This document shows, piece by piece, positions 17,301 through 23,920 of a DNA stretch of 41,261 bases. The position numbers were made by a program, and so were the translations under genes. Numbering within the stretch: the first letter of the stretch is position 1; every line of letters begins with the position of its first letter. The notes beneath the pieces were generated by a model, which worked only from the letters and a program-made list of their open reading frames with translations, was not told the DNA's origin and made no database searches. Origin of the DNA: an uncultured Methanomassiliicoccus sp. (GTDB lineage: Archaea; Thermoplasmatota; Thermoplasmata; Methanomassiliicoccales; Methanomassiliicoccaceae); the NCBI GenBank assembly GCA_905203995.1, contig CAJKXZ010000010.1, positions 1 to 41,261 of the forward strand. Reading direction: 5' to 3'.

Positions 17301-18793
17301 CCGTAGAATATATTAGTGATGATGTTACCTTTACTACTCAAGTTGTTGAAATAAATCAGAAGACTACAGCTCCCTCGGATCCCAAAAAAGATGGCTACAT
17401 CTTTGAAGGTTGGTGGTATGTTGGTGATGATTCTAAATATCCTTGGAATTTTGAATACATAATTACTGAAAATATGCAATTATATGCAAAATGGAGTAAA
17501 TTTTGTGACGTTGTCATTAAAATATACAATGCTCAGAATGAACCATGGTCTCAATTAGACATCTCTCTAGGCTATCATGACAATTCCATTCTAAAACAAA
17601 TACCTCTAAAAGAATCACAAGTGGAGTTAGGAACATATGAAACAACCGCTAAGATAAAATCTGGAAATTATACATTATATATTGAAAATGTACAGTATTT
17701 GGGATACCCAGATCCAATTGAAGTTACAGATGATCAGACATTTACAATCGATGGTGTATGCTCTTTAACTTTGGACATGACCAGATATATCCAAGACGCA
17801 ATTGGAACAATTTATTTGGGAAAGGATCTTCTGTCTGTTAACGACTTGGGTCTAATGGATGAAGATTTTAGCAATTATGGTTACAATCTTGATGGGTGGT
17901 ATACTGATAAAAATCTCACTCAAAAATATGATCCTGATGTTAAAATTGTAGAGAATGTCTGTCTTTACATAAAGCTGATACCACTCTCTGGAGGTTCAGG
18001 AGGCGGAGGAACAGCGGTGACTCCACCAGTTGTACCAGAAAAACCAACAACTCCTGATAGCAATGATGATGTAAAGCTTAACCTCGATGATAAAACTGTA
18101 AATGAGTTAATTCAAAAGGCAATTTCTTCTGGGTCTAATTCACTAGCACTTGTAAATCTTGATGATGTGCAAGGTGCAGTTTCTTCCGTAACCGTCCTTA
18201 TTGCTGATCTAACCAAACTATTGGAAAAGATTGCTGACAATGACCACATCACCTTTATTTTAATAATGACTTCAGAAGGAGAAATCTCAATTGATAAAAC
18301 TCTCCTCTCAAGCATTCTTGAAAATATGACGGGCGATTCAATCTCTTTTGAGCTGAAGAATGCTAAAGATATGCTGACTGAAGAGCAGAAGAAGACGGTC
18401 GGTGACAATCCAGTCTACGACATCAACATCCGCGCCGGCAGCGAGTATGTCAAGAGCTTCAACGGTAAAACAATCACTGTCTCAATACCGTATGAACTCA
18501 AAGACGGTGAAGATCCCAACAACATCGTTGTTTACTATCTCAAAGATGATGGCACTGTCGAGAAGATGAAAGGAACTTACAAAGATGGTAAAGTATTATT
18601 CGAGACCAACCACTTATCAAAGTTCGTCATCGTCTACGAAGCTCAGGAACCAGTAACGCCGGACAACCCGGATAAACCAGACCAACCGGCAAAAGATGAC
18701 AATGACAACACGCTTTACTACGCAATCGCAGCAATTGTCGTCATCCTCCTCATTGTGGCTTTAGCCTACTACTTCCTGAAGAAGAAACAGTGA
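14324..18793 (+). CDS. Membrane-anchored InlB-repeat surface protein with beta-helix domain
   Basis: 1489 aa; ATG preceded by AGGTGA. Residues 1-27 are a signal peptide. Residues about 55-430 look like a DUF1565/right-handed beta-helix domain, opening with a VFVNSDTGDD..GTNSKPYKSI segment. Two tandem copies of an unrecognised domain lie at about 647-769 and 799-921 (shared NA.G..GYW.G and a ...YT.NFS../YSIDFSDV ending), with a weaker third copy before them. InlB-type repeats follow at about 925-1057, then a carboxypeptidase-regulatory-like beta domain, a degenerate InlB unit (about 1180-1220), a GGSGGGG linker, and a ~190-aa domain (about 1246-1440) shared with the start of the giant protein. 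A TPDNPDKPDQP spacer leads to a transmembrane segment (about 1464-1484) and a KKKQ tail. This is a classic outward-facing anchored surface protein. An 11-G tract sits at codons 31-34. Confidence 0.9.
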   Translation: MNKKSKLILASALLITALMLFVPLTQADLPGGGGQENHISNETVLSNDDSEFNDSNSVFVNSDTGDDETGEGTNSKPYKSITKALTSDYKNIVFLNSVYTAADNEKSGIEITSSEHLILINQNDEAMTFNISFTFNSVINNINGKPWLSTSLLGSFIFNEKVFLGTNGLNSEISFVNRMSYSPMGQKNNITLNAGLQVGKDISASVSGINFKNCGISAIDSGSIYIGGCTFLELSSPDDSPDNLNAISLINCAGEIHISDCYINNQNYPMESTSTSASTRGILIDCAGGNIRLYRNTILNTDFNAIQITNLKSDLEISRNILVDWDHDNDHFSTMTSDNISFKDTSGGRAIRIDLSSTVGISILDNRFIKDYGATPNFIDSHQYDGNVSSVPQNAYDDGNVLKISTNNSSTLSSLTFIENTLANTSHSPDQLLSFSSADRKYLILPNGSMPSVAEFGVLGQNPDELDTVYGMPVSNLVEELHIFQSNFINFSGFLPYVSGFEGYCANDTELQEGNYLVFKLNLPDELILSDLANVDGPILSKHVGYDDNGNRTEYTTEYSYSDIAKDFNDEYNENSNYIFYVIRLDGKTDLINFTVDWDGNGTKYLRSEYVPGIYDLELGLKDDKCLAIAAPLVDQRDPTKLITPEDYSLIASSHSSITNHYNLHIIATGITEHMNAEGNLGYWVGVAIPVPEGVTWSNVKYLFTEQPVNASFVNAKEDDFVVLDNTSQKYICFYVDVNAEPLKTLIEIAWDGNKYETYTYNLNFSKVLLSIPSDEVKTAPIADNPNPGEQPIDTDLQEYGLTVLSTSGGYESTIYVTAKNVPYHRNANGDWGYWIGIGFKAPLDAEFESSKVYADWIDANYYYSIEQNSFDGEDNGYYTFYFDLGDPNNHSNKASISIDWTTEQYVRYSIDFSDVTIQNSSPYTVGFDSTGGSLVNHQSIEAGQKIVKPENPTKTGNAFIGWYSDADFTTPWDFENDTVTTNIVLYAKWGYSVEYISDDVTFTTQVVEINQKTTAPSDPKKDGYIFEGWWYVGDDSKYPWNFEYIITENMQLYAKWSKFCDVVIKIYNAQNEPWSQLDISLGYHDNSILKQIPLKESQVELGTYETTAKIKSGNYTLYIENVQYLGYPDPIEVTDDQTFTIDGVCSLTLDMTRYIQDAIGTIYLGKDLLSVNDLGLMDEDFSNYGYNLDGWYTDKNLTQKYDPDVKIVENVCLYIKLIPLSGGSGGGGTAVTPPVVPEKPTTPDSNDDVKLNLDDKTVNELIQKAISSGSNSLALVNLDDVQGAVSSVTVLIADLTKLLEKIADNDHITFILIMTSEGEISIDKTLLSSILENMTGDSISFELKNAKDMLTEEQKKTVGDNPVYDINIRAGSEYVKSFNGKTITVSIPYELKDGEDPNNIVVYYLKDDGTVEKMKGTYKDGKVLFETNHLSKFVIVYEAQEPVTPDNPDKPDQPAKDDNDNTLYYAIAAIVVILLIVALAYYFLKKKQ
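14414..14424 (+). repeat. Homopolymeric tract of 11 G inside the coding region
   Basis: Eleven consecutive G residues encode Gly-Gly-Gly-Gly directly after the signal peptide (residues 31-34). In this assembly the length keeps the frame open. A gain or loss of one G would frameshift the protein just after secretion-signal cleavage, so this could be a slipped-strand on/off switch, or a sequencing-length error. Confidence 0.95.
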
Positions 18794-18818
18794 GACAAAC
18801 GTTAAAGACTAACTAAAC

Positions 18819-18850
18819 AAAGACTGCCCAAGCGCAGTCTTTCATCTTTT
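18819..18850 (+). terminator. Terminator of the 1489-aa surface protein gene
   Basis: Perfect 9-bp stem AAAGACTGC (18819-18827) / GCAGTCTTT (18834-18842) with a 6-nt loop, followed by CATCTTTTTATT. Located 25 nt after the stop codon. Confidence 0.75.
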
Positions 18851-18968
18851 TATTCAATTTATAATTTATTAACTCTTAGCAACTCAACGGTTCCATTTTG
18901 TCAAATCAGCGATCTTTTTAAGAGCTCAGATATCGTTCCAGTTTTTGTAAACTAAGAAGGGAACTGAG

Positions 18969-19583
18969 ATGAATGATAATCAAAAAGATTGTTTAATCAT
19001 TGTCTTGGCTCTCGGCGTCGGCTTATTGGTAGTCGTCTTTGATTATTTTGCAATTGAGCACCTTTCTTTCCTTCTTTACCTATTGATCGTTGGTGCTGGC
19101 GGTGCTGCCTTACTTTACATCATACTGTCTAGCGTAGTCTTATTGCCAGGTAGGAAACCAAAAATATCTTACCGGCGAGGTAGCGCTGTTAGTGGCAGTA
19201 TGCCCCTCACAATTCGCTGCTCAAAATATCTGTTGGGAAGACCCTTGTACGTTGAGATTGATGGTGAAGTTACGATCAAGACCTATAAGGGAAAAACCGT
19301 GACGGTAATGGTTTCTCCTGGCAGGAAGGAGTTTTGTATATACCAATATCAAGATCGCATGACTAAACAGACTTGGGTGATTGATGAGCAATTGGATTTT
19401 TACATCTGGTTTGAACGATCTGCTGAGGATATGCCGCTTCACTTCAATATGGATAATGATCAGCGTACAACTTACGAAGAACTATCCAAACACTCTTACT
19501 ATCGCACAATAGCAATTATTGTCTTCGTATCATGCATCTATGTGTTAATCGCGATAGCTGGTGCTTTTGTTATGGCTGGTTAA
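18969..19583 (+). CDS. Three-TM membrane protein of unknown function
   Basis: 204 aa; ATG with a purine-rich AAGAAGGGA element about 9 nt upstream. Hydrophobic segments at about residues 8-27 and 32-58 form an N-terminal hairpin. A soluble basic/aromatic middle follows (residues 60-175, beginning LLPGRKPKISYRRGSAVSG and containing a short beta-rich stretch EIDGEVTIKTYKGKTVTVMV), and a last TM segment lies at about 180-202. I recognise no family. The middle resembles a small beta-sandwich such as a PEGA-like or carrier domain, but this is only a guess. It is transcribed alone, behind the terminator of the preceding surface-protein gene and 214 nt ahead of the next gene, in the same AT-rich composition as the surface genes. 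Confidence 0.7.
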   Translation: MNDNQKDCLIIVLALGVGLLVVVFDYFAIEHLSFLLYLLIVGAGGAALLYIILSSVVLLPGRKPKISYRRGSAVSGSMPLTIRCSKYLLGRPLYVEIDGEVTIKTYKGKTVTVMVSPGRKEFCIYQYQDRMTKQTWVIDEQLDFYIWFERSAEDMPLHFNMDNDQRTTYEELSKHSYYRTIAIIVFVSCIYVLIAIAGAFVMAG

Positions 19584-19749
19584 ATCTTAGGGACTCTCTG
19601 AAAGCGATTTGACCTTGCCGGTACTCAATCACCATCGCCAATGCATGCTGGTCATCGTGTGGTGTTCAATATGTTCTGAGTTTACTGCTTCTTTAAGGCT
19701 ACTGTGAAAATCTTCAAAAATTACTTGTCAAATGAAATTATTCAAGATC

Positions 19750-19776
19750 TCAAGATTGTGACTCTTGAAATATATC
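19750..19776 (+). promoter_or_regulatory. TATA-like element with adjoining inverted repeat before the 339-aa gene
   Basis: TCAAGA (19750-19755) and TCTTGA (19763-19768) form an inverted repeat, followed at once by AATATATC (19769-19776). The ATG at 19798 is only about 25 nt from the TATA centre, so the transcript may be nearly leaderless, although a GAGGAAG stretch also precedes the ATG. Confidence 0.4.
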
Positions 19777-19797
19777 ACGTTGTGAGGAAGAACGAGT

Positions 19798-20817
19798 ATG
19801 TCAGTTATCCAATTGATAGCTTCACCGCAACCATTGCCTTCTAGTTTAACTCTGATCGACCCCGAAGTCAATGAAGGAAAACCATTTGCATACGGGCCTG
19901 CAAACGGTTTATCAAAGTGGTTTCGAGCGATCCCCATTAACGAGGGGTACCGTCCAGATTATTGTGATTTCGGTTATGATGCGATCGCGGATCTGCCTAA
20001 GATTCTTCCATCACACATTTATTTTTTTGAAGGAATCGACGGCTTTTATGACTCCCAACCAGAAAATTTCAGAGAACAGTCACGATCAGAACTTAAAAAA
20101 TTCAGAGCGTATCTTCGACAGGTCATCAACATCATGGGCGAAGTCGTGCTCATCTCCCAAAGCCTGCCCGGAAGTCTGATTTGTTCAAGCAGCCAAATTG
20201 CAGAAATAACCGTCTGTGTTGATGACTGGGATCTCGATGGTGAGTGGTTTAATATTTTCCAAGGACGCATATGTCATTGCGTCAATCAGCATCTGCAAAT
20301 TGCTCATGAGCGGACGACAATCTCATCACCCGCAGGCGTTGCCTCTTGTTGTGTGACTCTTTTAGCCTGTCCACATAAACTGCCTGCGGGTTATGCTAAA
20401 GAGCATAAGATGGCCTTTCCGGATGTGTTTTCACCGCAGTATAACCAACACGAAGTGGTTATTGGAGAAAGAGGCTACCAAGTCGAAGAACCATTCATGT
20501 TGTATCTCGATGCATTATCCGACTTGCCGAGTACTCTGCCTCCTCATCTGTACATCTCTGGACTCAACCCTTCTTTCTATCCCTGGGGCAATGATTGCGA
20601 TCAGAAAAATAGGAGAAACACGGTGAAAAATCTGATCAATTATCTGCAGGCCATAGTCGATGAACAAGGCGAGGTCTGGTACATCCGTCAATGGCTTCCA
20701 CACAACATTGCCAAAGCCGATTCTGTGAAAACAAGAGTCATGAAAGTAAGCGATTTAAATGTTGATTGTGAAGAATTTGAGTTTGAGCTCTGTACCCTCT
20801 ATCATTTTGTTAAGTAA
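19798..20817 (+). CDS. Unknown cytosolic protein made of two tandem copies of one domain
   Basis: 339 aa; ATG preceded by GAGGAAG. No signal peptide or TM segment. The protein is an internal duplication of about 165 residues: DAIADLPKILPSHIYFFEGI...FYD matches DALSDLPSTLPPHLYISGLN...FYP, AYLRQVINIMGEVVLISQSLP matches NYLQAIVDEQGEVWYIRQWLP, and both halves end in a D-rich strand followed by a C/F-rich strand (GRICHCVN / CTLYHFVK). I do not recognise the domain. The last 63 nt overlap, tail to tail, with the 20755-21147 gene on the other strand. Function is unknown; AT-rich codon use matches the surface-protein region. Confidence 0.7.
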   Translation: MSVIQLIASPQPLPSSLTLIDPEVNEGKPFAYGPANGLSKWFRAIPINEGYRPDYCDFGYDAIADLPKILPSHIYFFEGIDGFYDSQPENFREQSRSELKKFRAYLRQVINIMGEVVLISQSLPGSLICSSSQIAEITVCVDDWDLDGEWFNIFQGRICHCVNQHLQIAHERTTISSPAGVASCCVTLLACPHKLPAGYAKEHKMAFPDVFSPQYNQHEVVIGERGYQVEEPFMLYLDALSDLPSTLPPHLYISGLNPSFYPWGNDCDQKNRRNTVKNLINYLQAIVDEQGEVWYIRQWLPHNIAKADSVKTRVMKVSDLNVDCEEFEFELCTLYHFVK

Positions 20818-21147
20818 CGACTTTGAATAACGATTTTCCATGATGGTAAAGCGTTCTGGAGTTTTGGATCTTGAACTTTTATGCGCTTCTAAAAACATGT
20901 GATTTTTAGCATCGTCACCGTTTTTTATTTCGTGAATTATGTCTGCATCAGTGGTGCACGTTTCATCAAAGAACCGTATATTCTCTGGACGCATGCTGGC
21001 AAAGCACATTTGTTTATTTTTAAAAGAAAATTCAGACGCGTTTTCATCGTCAGCATCGCACTCAGCAGTTACGTCTTCGTTCATTTTCATTGGTTCAGCC
21101 AGCATCGCTATCATCAAAGCGAGTTCATTCATCAATTCGTTTTTCAT
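20755..21147 (-). CDS. Small acidic protein of unknown function
   Basis: 130 aa on the minus strand. The start is well supported: GGAGG at 21156-21160 (minus strand) with 8 nt to the ATG, and a TATA-like TGATATACA at about 21204-21213. The product is rich in Asp, Glu, Asn and Met, has no signal peptide or membrane segment, and has a basic C-terminal third (KSSRSKTPERF...NRYSKSLLNK). I recognise no family. Its 3' end overlaps the 3' end of the convergent 339-aa gene by 63 nt. The strong ribosome site makes it more credible than the overlapping plus-strand frames in the same interval, but no homology supports it. Confidence 0.5.
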   Translation of the reverse strand: MKNELMNELALMIAMLAEPMKMNEDVTAECDADDENASEFSFKNKQMCFASMRPENIRFFDETCTTDADIIHEIKNGDDAKNHMFLEAHKSSRSKTPERFTIMENRYSKSLLNKMIEGTELKLKFFTINI

Positions 21148-21155
21148 TTTTTATT

Positions 21156-21185
21156 CCTCCCGCGCGTTTTGCTCGCACACGCGCG
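21156..21185 (-). promoter_or_regulatory. Shine-Dalgarno and GC-rich hairpin in the leader of the 130-aa gene
   Basis: Read on the minus strand, arms CGCGCGT (21185-21179) and ACGCGCG (21167-21161) can pair across an 11-nt loop, ending directly against the GGAGG at 21160-21156. In a leader starting about 25 nt behind the TATA-like element the hairpin would lie near the 5' end of the RNA and could mask the ribosome site. This is inferred. Confidence 0.4.
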
Positions 21186-21468
21186 TTACCCCTATCATCG
21201 CAAGTGTATATCAACACTTTTTTTGAGACAATTCGCATAAATATGCATAATTAAATTGAAAAAAATATAAACGCTAAACCAGATATTAATTACATCATTG
21301 TCATTTAATCACAATTTAGGCATGGCAAAAACATAGCTTTAAAAGGGCACCTTTTTCGAAACTATCAAAAACAAGCCATTTTTGCTTAAAATCTTCAACA
21401 AAGTGCTCAAAAATGAGCAATAAACAGCAGCCGCATCGCTAACGCGTAATACTCATCAATACGAAGCA
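21186..21468. other. AT-rich intergenic stretch before the transposase
   Basis: No gene seen. Contains a small hairpin TGCTCA-AAAA-TGAGCA at about 21401-21417 and several A/T tracts. I looked here for an IS left end matching the sequence downstream of 23067 and did not find a convincing inverted repeat. Confidence 0.5.
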
Positions 21469-23067
21469 GTGCTACAAGTGGCGAACTGTACGTCTGAAAC
21501 TTATTTATGCGCTACCGCCCATCTTCGCCCAATGGCTTACACGGTTGTCCAGAAGGTCAAGGGGAATTTTTACCTCTATGAAGTCGAGGGCTACTGGGAC
21601 CCTGAGAAAAAGCAGGCCCGCCAGCGGCGTAAATATCTCGGCCGCTGCGATGAAGAAGGTAACCTCCTGACTCCGAAAACTGCGCAGCGTGAAATTTCGC
21701 TGTGTAAGACCTTCGGCCCCTACTATCTGCTGCTGGAACTAGCAAACCAGTGCGGACTTTACGATAGATTAACGGCCGCTCACGAAGATGAAGCGGACTT
21801 CATCCTCTCTTTAGCGATTCTGCAGATTGTGCACCCCTCAGCGCCCGCTCATCTCCAAGATTTCTTTGAGGAATCCTTTCTGCCGGAGCTGCTGAACCTC
21901 CAGAGGGAGTTTTCTCCGCAGGAGCTCACGGAATTTCTCACCGGCCTCGCTAAAGAAGACTACCGCCATTACCGCTTGTGTCGTTCACGGGCTGCCGACG
22001 AACGAGCTTTAATTTTTGATTTGACAGCTCCCGCTACCGATCCGTGGGAGACCCCTGCCTCCGGCAGAGATTACCACCCTTGTTCATCGCAGCTGATGAA
22101 CATGAGCCTGGTCTGTGCTGCCGATACGGCCCTGCCCATCTTTTACAAGTTCTTTTCCGGCCGCCTCCGCGATACCATGCTCCTCAGCGACTTAGCTGCG
22201 GAGCTTGCAAGTTTAGGCATTTCTCAATACCATTTCTTGCTGGACGGCAGTTTCTTCAGCGAAAGCAATCTTCGTCTGCTTGCGCAATCGCCGCTGACCT
22301 TCACCTTGTCACTGCCGCTTGAGCGTAACGCCGCCGCCGAGCTTCTTTCCCGCGCGCAGGCAATGATCCGCTCCCCGCAACACACGCACGTTTGGCAGGG
22401 GGAAGCAGTCTCCGTGTATGAATCAACGATCGACTTCGGTAAAAGCCGCCTGCGGGTAATCGTCTGTCTTAATTACGCGCGCGAAACAAAAGAGCGTTCC
22501 GCGCTTTATGCGCGTATCGCCGAAGCCGAAGAATACCTCAACGGCCGTGAATACGATGCTGCCTTCATCAGCGAATTCCGCGAGCATCATCAATTCCTCA
22601 CGGAGCTGCTGAGCCTCCGCGAAGCGGACGGCAAAATCGTCACCCGCCGTCGAGAAGCTAAGTTCCTCAACGTCGAAGCGAAGTTAGGCCGCACCATTCT
22701 CCTGACGACCAGCCAAGAGCCCTGGGCGGCGGTTCTCAGCGCCTATCAGCAGCGCAGCAAGCTGGAAATCCAGTTCCGGGTGAGGAAGTCCCGGTTAGAA
22801 AGCGGCGTTTCCTGCCTTGCCTCTCCGGAGTCGTGGGCGGGGCAGGCTTACCTCGATTTCATCGCCCTCATTCTGCGCACCGCCTTAGACAACCGCCTGC
22901 GGCAGCAGCCTTCTCTGTCTGATTGTCAGCCTGCTGACGTCCTCAACGAAATGAGCAAACTGAAGATCGTCAAAATCGGCGAAGACTGGCGCCTCAGTGC
23001 CTTAACGCCCAAGCAGAAGGAGTACTGCCGGGCCCTCAAGATCGCCCTGCCGGTGGATAATTACTAA
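21469..23067 (+). mobile_element. Insertion sequence of IS1634/IS4 type, ends unresolved
   Basis: The interval holds an intact transposase gene. Terminal inverted repeats and target-site duplications could not be located by eye, so the true element probably extends somewhat beyond both ends. It sits at the junction between the AT-rich surface-protein region and the GC-richer metabolic region. Confidence 0.6.
21532..23067 (+). CDS. IS1634-type DDE transposase
   Basis: 511 aa from the ATG at 21532 (MAYTVVQKVKGNFYLYEV); a longer GTG start at 21469 adds 21 residues of unlikely sequence. The N-terminus with QRRKYLGRCDEEGN is typical of IS1634-group transposases in methanogens and bacteria. Catalytic candidates: Asp in LIFDLTAP, Asp in HFLLDGSFFS, Glu in the IS4-clan signature Y-x2-R-x3-E-x6-K, seen exactly as YQQRSKLEIQFRVRK. 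The frame is uninterrupted, so the enzyme may be active. It catalyses cut-and-paste movement of its own element. GC-rich codon use contrasts sharply with the genes to the left and resembles the core genes to the right. Confidence 0.9.
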   Translation: MAYTVVQKVKGNFYLYEVEGYWDPEKKQARQRRKYLGRCDEEGNLLTPKTAQREISLCKTFGPYYLLLELANQCGLYDRLTAAHEDEADFILSLAILQIVHPSAPAHLQDFFEESFLPELLNLQREFSPQELTEFLTGLAKEDYRHYRLCRSRAADERALIFDLTAPATDPWETPASGRDYHPCSSQLMNMSLVCAADTALPIFYKFFSGRLRDTMLLSDLAAELASLGISQYHFLLDGSFFSESNLRLLAQSPLTFTLSLPLERNAAAELLSRAQAMIRSPQHTHVWQGEAVSVYESTIDFGKSRLRVIVCLNYARETKERSALYARIAEAEEYLNGREYDAAFISEFREHHQFLTELLSLREADGKIVTRRREAKFLNVEAKLGRTILLTTSQEPWAAVLSAYQQRSKLEIQFRVRKSRLESGVSCLASPESWAGQAYLDFIALILRTALDNRLRQQPSLSDCQPADVLNEMSKLKIVKIGEDWRLSALTPKQKEYCRALKIALPVDNY

Positions 23068-23724
23068 TTTTTAGCGCGGTCCGCTTTACACAGATTTCCG
23101 CTCTTCTTGCAAACCTTACCGCCTGCCCCGGAATCAAATAAGCGCCCGCCTACTTCGCCCCCGACGCGCGTGATTTTACCCCCTCCCCCGGGCCCGCGAA
23201 AACCCGCGCCTTTTTGCTTTACCGATGCGCGGCGCAATCGACATTTCCGTTCACAAAACAGGCAAAAATTGGCAAAACCCGTACGTGGAAGCGGTGGCGA
23301 ATTTCGCGATTTTTCGCGGCTTTTTGCGCCGCTAAAAACGGCCTCTCTTTACCCCCTGCTAATCGCAGCAGAATTCGGCGGGGACTCGCGCGCGCGGGTG
23401 TCCTGCGCGCGAGTATAAGGAAATTCTACAAGCAGAGAAAAGTGCAAAATTGCGTATATAAACTTCCACCAGATCTGATATTTAATACTAATGCTCAAAA
23501 TTGCCCGTTATTTTTGTGCATTATCGCCCATTAATTATTTACACACGGCTGATTTATCTCATACTTTGATAGAGTATGTAATATATTTTCATCTCCAAAA
23601 TGATAGGCGGTTTCCTGCTGCAAAAAACGATGTTTACGCCCTCAGGTGCTTGCTAATTTGTTTGCAAAGATCTGCCTCTAAAAGCGGCTAACAAGCTTAG
23701 CAACTCATCCCCGGGAGATCAAGT
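23068..23724. other. Gene-poor stretch behind the transposase
   Basis: The first ~350 bases are very GC-rich with C runs and short hairpins (CGCGATTTTTCGCG near 23313; a 10-bp stem ACTCGCGCGC / GCGCGCGAGT at 23384-23393 and 23405-23414). The rest is AT-rich with a small inverted repeat CATACT...AGTATG near 23562-23580 and a TATA-like TAATATATTTT next to it. Frames present are proline- or arginine-rich and without ribosome sites; I see no credible gene. Confidence 0.5.
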
Positions 23725-23880
23725 ATGATGAGTCTTTACGGCCGTTTCCTTTTTACCAAAGCGTTCTTCTGCACGGCGCTACGCTGCGCTAAAACTCTGA
23801 TAAAGAAGCAGCCTCTGCCGCCTCACCGACGGCGGCCATTATTCTCATTTAGAAAAATTTGCCAAGGCGGAGTTTTATAA
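23725..23880 (+). CDS. Possible 51-aa basic small protein
   Basis: Frame starting MMSLYGRFLFTKAFF and ending ICQGGVL, preceded by GGGAGATC about 6 nt before the ATG and by a TATA-like element some 140 nt upstream. Cationic and cysteine-containing. No family is recognised. It ends 4 nt before the hairpin that terminates hypD from the other side. Evidence is only the ribosome site and the frame, so this is weak. Confidence 0.22.
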   Translation: MMSLYGRFLFTKAFFCTALRCAKTLIKKQPLPPHRRRPLFSFRKICQGGVL

Positions 23881-23884
23881 AATG

Positions 23885-23909
23885 CTCAGGGAGCTTCTCA
23901 GCTCCTGAG
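23885..23909 (-). terminator. Terminator of the hypA-hypD operon
   Basis: Arms CTCAGGGAGCT (23885-23895) and AGCTCCTGAG (23900-23909) form a 10-bp stem with one bulged G and a TCTC loop, 11 nt after the hypD stop on the minus strand, followed on that strand by CATTTTATA. Confidence 0.65.
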
Positions 23910-23920
23910 TAAAAATCTGC

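Noticed and set aside
20899..21240. Plus-strand frames overlapping the 130-aa minus-strand gene
   Set aside because: No ribosome sites and low-complexity Phe/Ser-rich products; the minus-strand frame has a clear Shine-Dalgarno.
21240..23420. Terminal inverted repeats of the IS
   Set aside because: No pair of matching inverted ends could be found by eye; the similar GGCA...GGCAAAA segments on both sides are in direct orientation and short.
23107..23534. Proline- and arginine-rich frames behind the transposase
   Set aside because: No ribosome site, composition explained by C-rich DNA, mutually overlapping frames.
23725..23800. C/D box small RNA (ATGATGA at 23725-23731 and CTGA at 23797-23800)
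   Set aside because: The boxes are 65 nt apart without internal C'/D' boxes and the flanks cannot form the terminal stem.
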